Shown here: positions 20,163 to 32,486 of the stretch, piece after piece
How positions within the stretch are numbered: position 1 is the stretch's first letter
Layout: every line of letters starts with the position of its first letter
Assembly (NCBI GenBank): GCA_947069175.1
Contig: CAMTDV010000002.1
Location: 5,249,054-5,313,053 of the forward strand
Reading direction: 5' to 3'
Origin: Scalesia atractyloides
Lineage: Eukaryota > Streptophyta > Magnoliopsida > Asterales > Asteraceae
DNA length: 64,000 nt
Position numbers and translations under genes: made by a program
Notes under the pieces: model-generated
Seen by the model: the letters and a program-made list of their open reading frames with translations, nothing else
What the model was told of the DNA's origin: nothing
The model's database searches: none

Positions 20163-20623
20163 CCCCCCTCAACCTTCCGGGAATCCTTTCGTTCAAGACC
20201 GCACACTTTTTCGTAGTTGATGTGCTCAGAAACTCGTCGCCGGAGATTTTCAATTTCGCCGTAATTGGTCACCGGAAAACCGAACCCATTTCACTTCTTT
20301 GCCTTACTCTAAAATAAGACTTCTAGAGCTCAGACAGAAAGCACCGCACTCACCTCAAACTTCTGGTAGAGCCTCTGTTTCAAGTTGAACTTCGCCGGAA
20401 TTCTCTGCAAGTCGCCGGAATCCCCAGTTACTCGCCGGAATCATCACCGGAGGATTTCAATTCGACTCTGATTGGTATAATCTTTTGATCCATGTCCTTT
20501 TATCATTTAATTTACTAAAGTATACCAGATGATTAAACAATTGTGTTGATTCTCTGGTTTCATAAACTGAAGAAGATGAAGCACTGTTAATATATAAGTT
20601 TAATTTAAAACGGATTTTTAAAC

Positions 20624-21104
20624 GGGTTAGACACACAGTCCAGTGGTGGACTGTGTGCAATTTTAAACCACACGTCCCGAGTTCGATTCGTGCACTTAAC
20701 CGGTTTCCTGTGATAAATCTCATTTTTTTGAAAGGCCCCAGAACACCTTCTAGTTAGTATTTAAGTTTAATAAAAACCAGTATTCTAACCAGGTTAGACA
20801 CACAGTCCAGCGGTGGACTGTGTGCAAAGTTAAACCACAGGTCCCGAGTTCGAATCCTGCTTCTGTAACCGGTTCTGGCAATTACCAAGTTTTTAAATAA
20901 AGACAGAAATGAATTAATCTAATTTGTATATATATATATAATTAAAAACGAGATTATTTCGGGTTAGACACGTAGCTCAGTTAGTAGAGCTGCGTGCACG
21001 CGTACGGGAGGTCACGAGTTCGAACCTCACTCAGCGCATATAATAAACACGGTCCGACCGGTCAACGGTCAACGCCTGGTCAACGGTCAAAGTCAAAAAG
21101 TCAA
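20624..21104 (+). other. Array of three tRNA-like modules plus W-box cluster, solo LTR E
   Basis: Module 2 (20624-20700): hairpin 20632-20657, arms perfect, loop GTGG; B-box-like GAGTTCGATTCG at 20679-20690; T7 at about 20726. Module 3 (20792-20870): hairpin 20799-20824 with loop GCGG; B box GAGTTCGAATCC at 20846-20857; T5 at about 20891. Module 4 (20960-21040): A box TAGCTCAGTTAG at 20973-20984, B box GAGTTCGAACCTC at 21016-21028. TATA-like TATATAAGTTTAATTTA at 20590-20606. Spacing is 167 bp. W-box repeats lie at 21059-21104, then T5. Confidence 0.72.
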
Positions 21105-21540
21105 CATTTTTATATTTTTTTATTTATTTATTTAATTTAAAAATCAATTAAAAATACTTAAAAATAATATTTTTAAAGTTAGAAAATGTCCTTAAACTCA
21201 CAAAAATAAATCTAGAAATCCTATTAAGGTTATGAATTAAAATTATTAATCTCAAATAAAAATCCACTTATTTACCGAACCATTATGTTATTATTTAGGT
21301 TAGTTTCTCTCGTGGTTAAATCCAAATTCATGCGCATTCATCATCAATCCAAGAAACGCAACCACTGTGAGTGAATTCTTGCAAATTCCCCTTTTTATTC
21401 ATGTTTTGGGGTGTATCATGTGTCGCTTAAATTAATTCGCTTATTCAAACTCGTGCTATACCATTATATGATCTAAACTTAGAATGTAAATATTGTTTGT
21501 TGTGATGTATTACATATTGTCAAGTTGTGTGCAAATTATT

Positions 21541-21703
21541 CATTAGGCCCATCAGTTCCTCGTGGGAGACGAGTTGAACAACGCGTGCCTCAAAAACATT
21601 CATTAGGCCCATCAGTTCGTTGAACAACGCGTGCCTCAAAATTATTCATTAGGCCTATCAGTTCCTCGTGGGAGACGAGTTGAACAACGCGTGCCTCAAA
21701 ATC
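21541..21703 (+). repeat. GCCCATCAGTTCCTCGTG cassette, three copies, solo LTR E
   Basis: Three units start at about 21541, 21600 and 21646; the middle one lacks CCTCGTGGGAGACGA. Same cassette as 17817-18020. Confidence 0.75.
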
Positions 21704-22118
21704 AATCATTTGGTGTATATGTGTGCAATAATTATTATTATGTGTTTTGTGATTAAATTTACATTTACGTTTACTCATATGTGGTTATGCACTTTATTTT
21801 ATAATCGATACAATAAAGACATTTAAATGTTTTCATAGGATTCACTCGCCAACTTTTTGTTGACCCAAAAACCATTTTTTACACATGATACAGGTGGACA
21901 GGTTGAAGCAAGGAACACATAGGAAATTGCCTTAGAAGAAAATAATGAAGTCTTGAAAAATGTATAGAACATGTTGTACTAGTTTGATTGATTGTAATGA
22001 TTCTCCTTTAAAAAGAAATAATAAATATGAAACAATATAATAAATGTCATGAGCTTTGATGAAAACCCAATCATGCCCCGATCACCATTTCCGTTGCGGG
22101 TCGGGGTGTGACAATAAT

Positions 22119-22438
22119 AACAATATAGGTCGTAATACGTCAAAATACGACAAAATACGTCAAGTATATATATGGTATGACGCGTACACATACAACACGA
22201 CACGTTAGAGTATAAGTGGTTTCAAAACATTACTACACATAATCTTAGAATATGATATCACACCTAACCGAACGTCACCGGAACTACGCATATAGAGCGT
22301 ATACTTTATAAAATGACATGTAATGGCAAAAAAATGACAAAATGAGACACGAATACGTATCAAAAACGCAAAACCTAAAATTGATTTTTTTTATTTTACC
22401 CCTATACGCACCGTATAGGCTAGAACTTTGTCGTATAA

Positions 22439-22473
<35 letters not shown>

Positions 22474-23043
22474 GTAAGTATGTATCGTATATGCCTATAC
22501 GATGCGTTTAAGGCGGGTTGTTTTTTTTTAAACTTAGGGGGTATTTGATAAACCAGGGGGTAACCCCCACAATACGAACATCACATATACTCTCCAAATA
22601 CACCCACATACGATGCGATTTACACTATACGATACGTATACGGCTTCAAGAAACAAGTGCTATACGATACGTTATTCCAACTATACATCATTTATACATC
22701 TTTTATTCGAACTTATAACCGTAGATTAGGTTGTATTTGGATCGATTTGTGTGGTTTAGGGGTTGGATTCTGGGGATTTTTCCAAAAATTTGAATCGATA
22801 CGATGCGTATGGACCTATACATATCGTATTGGTTCAAAAGGTTCAAATGTTTTATGTATTTTTGAAGCGATACGCATTGTTCAGGGCCTACAGGATGCGT
22901 ATGGCTTTAAAAGTTTCAGTTATTTTTGATTTTTTTATTTCTAGTTAATTGAAATATAATTTTGTTGTTTTTATAAAAAAAATTGATAATTTGATCTAAT
23001 AAAGAGTGTTTTATTTTTAAATTTTTTTATTTATATATATAAA

Positions 23044-23109
<66 letters not shown>

Positions 23110-23159
23110 GTTATATTTAATATGAAATGGTTAAAAATGTTATATTTATATAAAAAATA
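22119..23159. other. Non-coding region with palindromes and microsatellites
   Basis: No gene is seen. It contains AATACGAC-type repeats (22130-22330), a (TA)n run at 22442-22472, palindromes built on CGTATA (arms ATCGTATA/TATACGAT at 22484-22503; a longer imperfect one around 22797-22830), and a (TAA)n run of about 20 units at 23046-23107. Confidence 0.6.
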
Positions 23160-24810
23160 GTAAAAAATGTTTTATTCAAAAACGGATTTGTGTGATGTTG
23201 ATGGTGAAGTTGTCGGACGGGGCCGGGGTGGAGCCGTGGACGGAGTGGGGATGGAGGCACCGGGAGGGGCCATGGCAGAAGCGGAGGATGGGGTGGTGGG
23301 GGTGGAGGACGGGGTGGCGGGGGTGGTTGGGGACGGGGTGGCGGTGGAGGAACCAGGAGGGGTCGTGGTGGAGGCAGGGGTCGTGGTCGTCGTCGAGGTG
23401 CCGTAGTCATTGACTTGTTGTAGGATCACCCGTATCTTGCGTTCGAGGACGGTACTGAGGCTTTTCACCATTGTGAAAAGCTTCGACATATGGAGATAGG
23501 TGGCCATGCTACCATGAGATTGGGCGGCTTTGGAGGAGGTAGAGGAGGCGGTGAGAGGCCGAGGTTTTATCGGACATGATATTCCATGGGAGACATATAC
23601 TATTTATTAACGTGTTTTATTTTTTTTTGTTTTTGAATTACTATTTTTATCGTGTTACAGGTTATTCGAGCTGGCTATCTTGTCGTCGTACCGGGTGTCG
23701 GTTATCGAGTTTTTATCATCCTTCGAGTTTCGACCGAGACCAGTCGATCAGCCGGATGATCAGGATGACCCAGGGAACCCATGGATCAAGTTTTTTTTGA
23801 TTAACTAGAGAGTGGCATGATATGTCTATGAGGGAGTTTGCCACATACTCCGGCTTCTATACATTGCCGAAGACGGACACCCCTTCTACACCAAAGCCAT
23901 GCACGAGGTACCTTGTTCAACACTCGTCAAATTCTGGGGAGTGATTGATCGGGGTCGCTTTGGCCGGTCGAAGGCCAGGGTGTCATATATTAAAGACCCC
24001 CTATACCGTTACTTACACAAGCTTATTGTCACATCTATTGCACCATGCGAGAAGAGTCACGAGCAGTGCAATCTAGGGTGTCTGTTTTACTTGTACTGTT
24101 TCATCTGGGGGCAATTGTGCGACCTCCCTTACTACCTCGCCCAATGGTTTCAGGCGGCGTTTTACAAGCAGGAGTGGTCGTTGTTGTACGATAGGGCGTA
24201 ATCACCCAGATTGCCCTCCCATTGGGCCTCGTCCCGAGTCAGGACCCACAGGTGACGGAGGGTGGCACGGTCGAGCCGACCCAATTGACGCATGCCGCGA
24301 TCATTGGCATGCATATCACACACGATTATGGCGTTGGTATTGGCCTTCGATTTCACGACCGCGAGGGCGCCTTTTTGTCGTCGTCCCCTACCACTTGAGT
24401 TACCAGCGGAGGAGCCTAAGCCTGGTGCAGCAGCATGTAATGGTGTTGATGATGACGATGCTGATGCTGACGATCACGCCGAGCCTGTGGTCGATCAAGT
24501 CGACTGAAAGCTCTCTCCGACGCCACTATTGACGCCGTACAGGAGGTGCCTCAGTACCCTCAGCACGTCATGTATGACTAGTTGCTTCCATAGCAGATGG
24601 AACATCGACTATAGGCGCAAATTAATGCCACCACGCCCGTATTGAGGCCCTTTTGTTGCGGGCCATACAACGCGATATTCAGGCGGCTCAGGATCGTGGT
24701 TGGAGCCCCCTACCGATGCCGAGGTTGCCGCCACGACCGAGTCAGGAGCGCAACACTCGGGACCTAGGGCCGTCGGGCACTACTCAAGATCCCGATCCGA
24801 CACTTTAGTG
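23160..24810 (+). pseudogene. Athila ORF1-like retrotransposon pseudogene
   Basis: A Gly/Arg-rich N-terminal stretch (about 23200-23400, e.g. GRGGGGGWGRGG) is followed by an intron-like gap ending TTACAG at 23660, then VIRAGYLVVVPGVGYRVF. The core (about 23770-24340), read across small frameshifts, has the pattern of plant Athila ORF1 proteins: EWHDMSMREFATYSGFYT, FWGVIDRGRFGRSKARVS, IKDPLYRYLHKLIVTSI, LFYLYCFIWGQLCDL, then IALPLGLVPSQDP. An acidic stretch (DDDDADADDHAEP) and a Pro/Arg-rich tail end near 24808. Stops (23405, 24199, 24398) and frameshifts make it dead. ORF1 of Athila elements is gag-like. No LTR or pol could be assigned to it. Family assignment rests on recognition of the pattern, not on an alignment. 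Confidence 0.6.
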
Positions 24811-25410
24811 TAGTGTGTTATGTGTTTTGTATTTTTGACTTTTGTGTATTTTGTGTTATGTCATGTATAAACAAACCAATTATATAGTTAAATTTGCAGC
24901 TTTCAGTTTATTTATATTTGTGATGTTTGTTTAGAATGTTTAGATCAAATGGTTTGGTTATGTATAATGTATAAAACATTTATCATGCGTCACGATACGA
25001 TACGACACAATACGAGACAATACAACACTATAAAAATATAATACAAAATATATATCCAATTCGGCACAGAGCAATAGATTATCATATAAAATACAAATAC
25101 GAATAATAAGACATGTCTCGAATAAAAATATACTAAAAAATCAAATACGACACGATACGGAGCTATAAATTATCATACAAATAAGATCCGACATGTAACA
25201 AAATAAATATATAACAAATTACAAAATATATAAAAAAATAAACAACACACACCAATAAACACACCCAAAACACCAACTTTCATCTAAATAAACTAGGGTA
25301 TAATACGGATCGTATAGGTCTGTACAATCCATATTATGTTCCAAAACCCTAAACTATACGGATCGTATAGGCTTATACGATCCGTATTGAAATATTAAAG
25401 TGTGCCAATA
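24811..25410. other. Non-coding AT-rich region ending in two palindromes
   Basis: ATACGA-type repeats at 24990-25210. Palindrome 25303-25334 (arms ATACGGATCGTATA and TGTACAATCCATAT, three transitions from perfect, loop GGTC) and palindrome 25356-25387 (arms ATACGGATCGTATA and TATACGATCCGTAT, perfect 14 bp, loop GGCT). Confidence 0.65.
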
Positions 25411-25603
25411 AATTGGCCAATGTACGAATAGAATCCCCTTAATATGTTTTTAGCGTACAGTTAAACTAATTTAATTTTTTCACTCTTAGATTAAAATAAT
25501 AAACTTAGGTTGAATATTTGTTCATTTATAACAAATTTGCATGTACAAAACTATTAAGTAAATGAGTAAGCAGTTATTTGTTCCTTAATTGATATCTTTT
25601 TTG

Positions 25604-25693
<90 letters not shown>

Positions 25694-28095
25694 TATTTTG
25701 AAAGAAAACGAAACATTTAATCAAATTTAATTATGGTTGTCGTTAGGAACTTAGCATACAATGTGCTTGTTTGACTAATATTAAACTACAAGTAGTTCTT
25801 TTAACGAATTGTCAAAATGTAGAGACTAGTGTAAGATTAATATATAACCTAGTATGATAGGTATGACATAGATGTGATCTAAACCAAATCTTACAGAAAT
25901 ATACAACAAATCAGAGGGATTATTATTTTTATATAATAATTTTAATGACAGCGGTTTTAAAAGCCCGGTTTAGGGTGGACAGGACATTGGCATGAGTTGG
26001 GTTTACGGGTTCCGACCTTTACGGTAACACGACATCATTCCAGGGTAGACGTTGAGACTACTTTGACTGGATTACCTTTGTCACATGGTAAAGGTTTGGA
26101 AATGTGACTGTTGGACTAAAGATGGGTAAAGTGTGTGTTTATGTGAATGGTGAGGAAAGTAAAAGGGTAAGGTTCATAGTTTTAGGGTACTTGTGATAGT
26201 TACTGCTAGTGTTTTGTGGATTTATGGTACTTTGGTATATAATCAGAATGACAATGTGGAATTGATAAAATTAGGATAGTACCTTAAATGCGCCTCCCCT
26301 TAAAAATAAGCCTTCGTCATCATCATTTTTAGTTGGTTATCGATTTAATCTTACTATATTCATTCATTCAATAATTACAATTTTTTTGTGTATATTATTT
26401 AATCATAAATCATTTGATGATTAACATTTAAATTTATAGCTTTGAGTTTAACTACACCCTCTGGAAACACCAATCAGATCGTGTTTTAGATTATTTGAAT
26501 GTAAATTTTTAAAACTGCAAACAAGAACTAGAATTTAAAAAACCGATTTAAATTCCAAGATTTGAATAACCTTAATTATGTGAAAAATAAAATAATATTG
26601 TATATATCATGAATAAATATTATGTTTTATTTTATAAAAAAGTATATCTTTTGAAGACAATACATCAGTTCGGTTTCAATATGAAAGTTTCATAATCAAG
26701 TTTGTGTTGAAACTAAATTCGAATTCATTTCAAATAAGAACCCGATTCAAATATTTGAACCCCAAATTCATTTTTTAAATCGGGCTCAAGTTGACTTTAG
26801 AATTTGGAGTGGATATAAATAATGAGTGTAGGTTTTTAGGATGGTTGGTTATTGATTTTGTTTAGTGTTTTTTTAATGATAAATAAAACCACTACTATAT
26901 TACATCAATTATTCTAAATTAGTTGATAAATGATAAAAGAGGTAATATTTTTGTCAATAATCTAATAAAGCCCGTATTTAATCAAAGTGTAAATTACATC
27001 GAGAAAAAAACTGGACAACAAGTTGCGCGCTACCCTTTTTCATGACAAAACTAAATCTTTTAATAACCACATTCATAGACCTCGGGTCATAACCCGCTAC
27101 CCCTTTTTTCTCACGTATTTTTTTTTATAAATACAATTTTATTTAAAGTGTGCAAAAAAATCAAATGAGCAAATAGTTTAATAGATTCTAGAATCATGAA
27201 ATTGTAATGGTTATGGAAGGTTAAAGAAGTTGGTATTTTCCAGAGACATAAATCCAGATGAATGTATATATAGAGATGCATGATGTACAAGATTTATTAG
27301 TCGTTACTCGTTATTGTTTAGAAATAGAGATTGGAAAGAACACGTGAGTCAAATGACGCAAGGTGGCGGTCAACCAAGATTTTGACTGCATTTATTTATC
27401 AACTCCATGTTGTGGCAAGTTTTTCTCCCCTGGACTTGAGGATAAAAAAGTATATTACAATTCAAAATATTCTAAGTTTTTTTTTACATTAAAAAAATAA
27501 TAAATAAAAATTTCAAGTATTTCATTAAATTCTATTGCATTTATATCTTGAAGTATTAGTAGTTAATTAGGTTTTAATACGTTTCTAAGGTTTGAGATTA
27601 CATTTAAATTCAATATCTAATACGTTCTTCTTCCGTATCTATTGTGTTTTCAATATGTTTATTAGGTTTATGATTACGTTTAAATTCAGTCCCTAATAAA
27701 ATGTTTCAGAGATTGAAAATTAACTTATACCTTCTTGGTTCAGGCCTTTAATACGTTTTACCATAGTGTACCTTCGGTGCTGTGTTTCTTCTGAAATGAT
27801 AACTTGCCAGGTCATCAATGTCGTTTGTGTTTACAAGCGTGAGTGGCCTTTTACCATTGAGTTTACTCAGATGATCAGACTTTAATTTTCGTTAAAAACA
27901 AGTAGATTACAAGAAGCCAACTTACAAAGATTACAAGTAGCCATTTGAATCTCGTTGTGCTTTCATGTTACTTTTCTTTTAAATACAAACGACTTTTTTA
28001 AATCTAATTCTTTTGTTATTGTGCCTTTTCATGTTACTTTTTTTTTAAATCACAAACGTCTTTTAATCTATTTTTTGTTCCATATTTTTTCTCCA

Positions 28096-28167
<72 letters not shown>

Positions 28168-28200
28168 GTTAATCGTAATCAAGGTGGACTTTAAAGGCAG
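25411..28200. other. AT-rich intergenic DNA with long (AAT)n/(ATT)n microsatellites
   Basis: No gene or recognisable element. (AAT)n of about 29 units with one interruption at 25604-25690; (ATT)n of about 23 units at 28099-28168. Two direct copies of a ~37-bp motif around TTTTCATGTTACTTTT lie at 27954-27990 and 28018-28053. Confidence 0.6.
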
Positions 28201-29924
28201 AAGATAGAATTAGGTGAGTTGCGTTGTCGTTTAGAGGAGGCGCGAGCCTACATGGACAAGATTAGCCAGCTAGGCTGAGGGGACCGTTTAGGTTGCCTCT
28301 TCGTGGGTTACCTTTCTTTTGTTTTTGCAAATTGTCTCTAAATATATTGCCAATTGCAATAGCCTTTTAAAGTATGAAATAACAATTCAGCTGACGAGGA
28401 GAAACCGATATCTAAATCAAAAAACAACCAACTAGCCTTGATAAACTACTTGCGGATGCCACCCGCCATGTGGTAGTATGCCAGCACGGGGAGATAAATT
28501 GTAAAAGAGGAAAGCGACGTGCAATCAATCACAGTTTGCGAATCGCTCTACCAGTGATCTCCATTAGTGGCTATCGCAGAGGAGACGTAAGGCACATGCG
28601 ACAAAGACATCTACCCAATCACACGTCGTGAATTCATATCCTCCTAAACCTCTACTAACGATTGACACAAATGAGATAACAAGTATATTCAGAAAGCGGC
28701 GTGTGACAAATTATAGCTTGTGGACATACTCCCACCTCTACAGACACTAATCGTCGGAGCACAGAAGACCAAATGGATATTCCTGATAGCGACATCTTAT
28801 CTGATCCTTCTCCAACCTCCCGACTAAAAATACCAGACTCCTTCAAGATGAAATCATTCTATTCTACATTCTTTGCTCTCACTCATACTTACACTTTTTC
28901 CTCTAAAGAGCAATACTTATTCTCACATTGGAGTGTGGTTATGAGAAGAACCCCCACCTCTCCTTCTTGTAACAAGTCTCACGATGATGTTAAATTTGTA
29001 GACCCGTTAAAGGATTAGAGCTTGTGAAGATCGGAATAGTGTACACCTGGTTGAGCATTGGTTTAATCCCCTCATTTGAGACTTGTGTTTCTTCATTAGC
29101 GCTATCCGTATTTGGCAAGTACAATCTTAGTTTCACTCTTTTTAGATCATCACGAGTTCTCTTCCTTTGAATCCTTTCACATCAGCTTCACCGTCGACGG
29201 ATGCTAGAACCACCACTAGCGGGTCTCCCCTTTTCCATGTGGAGTATGAAAGATTTGAACAGAACCACACTAGCACTGCTGGTGCCAAAGTTGAATCACA
29301 GACCAACCCCACCCCAAATTCCAACCCATCTAAGCTTTTGCGAAGACCCAATAACCCCGCAGAACAACCAAGTTACTGATACATTCGCATCGATGGTTAG
29401 TCTGGAGATATGGCTTATCCAGGAATAACAACAGATGAGCGTTGAGTATACAAAACAAGTCCGCGAACAAAAACTCACAGCTTCCAAGACTATGTCCTAT
29501 GATTCTCCCAATTACAAGGTGGCTGCGACGGGGGAAATCTGCTGGAATACCAAAGACGAGGCAACGATGGTCTAGTAAGCAATCATGGTGGTAATGGAGG
29601 AGGCCGTGGTGTTAGTCATTGGGGAACCCACGAAAAAACTTATGTGATGATTACGACATCAATTAGGCGGAGGCCACAATAGTCCTTATGTGATGATTAC
29701 GACAAGGAATACGACCACACCTACACCAACGAAGATACATAAAGCTATCATACCACCAGGAACAAAAGCAGTCGCTCACATCACCCACACCCGCCAAGAA
29801 CATAATACTACCCAACGCAGAGAACGACCTCATATAACCATACAGGTCTCCAGCCTTCTTAGAGAAGTCAAAGTTCACTCCGTGAATCACGTAGGCTCCG
29901 CTATGATTAAGATCCAAATTTCCT
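28201..29924. other. Unassigned region before the Tat gag remnant
   Basis: No confident gene. It may include the decayed 5' part of the Tat-type element whose gag is recognised at 29925, since short open frames rich in Pro/Thr/Gln/Asn (29167-29379, 29690-29926) run on the same strand, but I cannot support this by motif. A 20-bp direct repeat starting CTTATGTGATGATTACGA is at 29639 and 29682. Confidence 0.4.
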
Positions 29925-30172
29925 AACACTGTTGGATAATTCGATGGTTTGTCCGACCTGGCTGACCATCTAAAGGTTTTCATAGCCACGGGCGGGGTCG
30001 CTGGATGGACCCTACGATTCTGGTGTCACATGTTTGCCCAGATGCTCATAGGGACTGCTTGCGCGCGATTTGACAGTCTGCTAGCCAGACAGATTGAGAA
30101 CTTTCAAGGCCTTGTTGATTAACTATCACAACACTTTAGTCAATAGAGACGACGTACAAAGACTAGGTAAAA
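29925..30172 (+). pseudogene. Gag remnant of a Tat-type Ty3/gypsy element
   Basis: One frame, with in-frame stops, reads FDGLSDLADHLKVF, WCHMFAQMLIGTACARFDSL and QIENFQGLVD, the retrotrans_gag pattern of Tat-lineage elements (usual form: F-D-G-x-x-D-P-x-D-H-L/I, then W-C-H-x-F-x-Q-T-L). It is cut off by the LTR starting at 30178. Protease- and integrase-like remnants of the same lineage appear on the same strand at 34004-34870, so the inserted element probably split one Tat copy, with loss of the parts in between. Confidence 0.65.
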
Positions 30173-30177
30173 ATTTT

Positions 30178-32469
30178 TGTAACGCTCCGCATTTTCTGTA
30201 CTTTCCATATTTAGAAAGTTGTATTCATATTTCTATTTTTAGAAAATTGTAATCGAGTCGAATGTTTGATTCATTTCCAATCTTGTAATTCGAGACTTTG
30301 ATCATATTGGAAATTAATTTTATACATATACGTGTTACATTTCATATTTATGTTATATACGCAATCAATATTTAAATACGTGTTTGTACACAAAACCGAG
30401 AATTAAAATACAGTTTGAATATCTAAAAGAAGCTAAATACAAGAAAACGGCCTAAAATAACCTAGTTACAAAGTGGAAGGACTTAAAGTGAGCAAAATCA
30501 AAAGCTTTTCCACCTTCTTTCTCCTCCAACACCTTCAACCTTCATAACTCTCAAACCTTAATCCCCACTTATAAATACAAGCCTCACCACTTCCTAAACA
30601 TTTTCCACACACCAAATCTTCTCTCAAACTCCTATATTCTCTCAAGTCTTCCAAGCAATGAAAAAAACTCTAATGTTCTAAGTGAGTTTTTACTCACTTT
30701 TCTTCATATTTTTTCTTCATTTCTTCTTACAAACTACTTGGGCAACCTTTAGGAAGGTTTCCACAAGTTTGCCATGGCAAACTAATGTGGAACCTCACCA
30801 TATTTGAGGTCCAAAGTAGCATAAAATTCTACTATAATTTATTTTTTTGTTTCTTATATATGACGCTTAAAACTTAGTGGAATCTTGTACCCACCTTGCT
30901 CCCAACTAAGCCCATAATCGTGGGTTTGTGTTGTGGTTGATTTCCACCAAGAAACAAGCTTAAAACCTTCTTTAAATTATGTCCATATATGTTCTAAGTG
31001 ATTGAAAACCATCCAAGTTTTAACCTTCCATGTTGAAAGGCTTGTGCATGAGTTATGTGTGAACTATGGAAGCTTTGGCTATCCGAATTAGTTCCACAAA
31101 ATCTCACTTGTTCACACTTTCTTTTGAGTAATGACATCAAGTAGCTTCCAAGAATCAAAGTAACATAATCTCGCCTCGCCTCCAACATTTGCCATGTTGG
31201 GTATGACACGCCTGGGTTATCCTTACTTGGCTACTTGATGAACTAGTTAGTTATATTTTTTTATTTTTCATTCATGACCAACCGGTTTATCAACTACGTT
31301 GATGAACTTGTGCTTTGGTGAATCATACAAAGATGTTAATCTTACATCCATGCTTGACTTACATGATCTATATGATTATACTATACTATACATACTATAC
31401 TATACTATACTATAACATATATTTAACCAGATTCTTGATACTAATCGGATTATGGTTAGATGTCGTGAACTTAGTTTATATTATCTTCGTTCTAAACTAT
31501 TCGTTTGTGATTCTAATGGGCAAATTAGAAGCCATGAAAACACACGAAAACTTAGTGTCCGAACGAGTATTTAGACGAGATATACTTTCGTATACATATA
31601 CTTTATTACTTAATCCGAATCCAACTCCCTGAAAACACCATATACTTAAAAGCCTTCTTTTCCTCAAATGTAAAGTAACTTCGGTGCTCCATCTCCACAA
31701 CTCATCAACTCTCGGTTTAATCGGAAGCTTTGCAAAACCGTTAGTATACTCGGTCCCATTTTCCGTTTACACACTTTGGGTGTAACATGTACACTTTATA
31801 CAAATCGTGAATCATGATTAAACTTGTTACATACACACTCTATCCGTTACAAACATGATATTTGTTATAGATTCTAGTTACCGCATGCTATGTTATACTT
31901 GTGTTCTATGTGCTTATTAACTTTGCAAGCCTACCTTAATAATTATAGCGCTATAGGATTAACGCACCGGCCGTATTCTTGTGGTATTGTTAAGTAAACT
32001 ATTTTACAACCTTGTCGTTTCAGCGACAATAGTATGCACGATTGCGGTACATTTTGGTTTGACTTATAGTTAACACATACTAGTATGATAACGAACAATG
32101 TATGCAATTTACCATGTTGGATATGAGACAAGTTTTCAATCACTATTATGCTATGTATTAAACTTGTATACTCGCCAACTTTTTGTTGATCATTATTTTA
32201 ATAAATGTTGCAAGAAAATAGTTAATGTTGATGAAGAACAATACTTAGGGTGGATTAGAAACACACCTAGATTTAAACTTATGTATTTCGTTTCATGTCG
32301 TTTCATTATTTGCAACTTGTTGTACTTTCTCTTTCGAAACAATGTATTATCATTTTAGTATCAATGAAATTTTGATCTTATTAAATACTTGTCACAAATT
32401 AGTGCTATGAAGTCTCGAGCAATCTATTTCGTCCCACCTCGATGTTTTCGCCATCGGTTGGGGGTGACA
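30178..32469 (+). repeat. 5' LTR of gypsy element F (2292 bp)
   Basis: It starts TGTAACGCTCCGC and ends GGGGGTGACA, followed by an initiator-Met primer-binding site, so it is a 5' LTR and not a solo one. It is homologous along its length to the solo LTR at 55682-58152 (shared TATA region, CACCTTGCT/CTACTTGTT segments, GCGCTATAGGA, and the end AAGTCTCGAGCAATCTATTT). TATA box TTATAAATACA is at 30570-30580. No 3' LTR is in the window, so the target duplication (expected ATTTT, 30173-30177) cannot be confirmed. Confidence 0.88.
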
Positions 32470-32472
32470 GAT

Positions 32473-32486
32473 TGGTATCAAAGCCA
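32473..32486 (+). other. Primer-binding site of element F
   Basis: TGGTATCAAAGCCA, three bases after the LTR, matches the initiator-Met tRNA 3' end complement except one position (AAAG for AGAG). Confidence 0.85.

Larger units (their letters stand above)
19640..22113 (+). mobile_element. Solo LTR E (same gypsy family)
   Basis: It runs from TGTAACATCCGTC to GGGTGTGACA, 2474 bp, with the 5-bp target duplication ATAAT at 19635-19639 and 22114-22118. The structure is that of solo LTR D: antisense module, TATA box, sense array, W-boxes and cassette of the second subfamily. No internal sequence remains. Confidence 0.95.

Noticed and set aside
2690..21040. True tRNA genes
   Set aside because: A and B boxes are good, but no module shows a 7-bp acceptor stem, a sound anticodon stem-loop or a standard length, and the hairpin A box is not tRNA-like. 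I call them tRNA-like modules.
17817..21703. CRISPR-like repeat-spacer arrays
   Set aside because: Few, unequal units without unique spacers of constant size, in a plant LTR; they are minisatellite cassettes.
23172..23507. Pro/Thr-rich minus-strand frames
   Set aside because: Shadow of the Gly/Arg-rich plus-strand stretch of the Athila-like pseudogene.
27955..28194. Open frame with poly-Ile
   Set aside because: Translation of the (ATT)n microsatellite.
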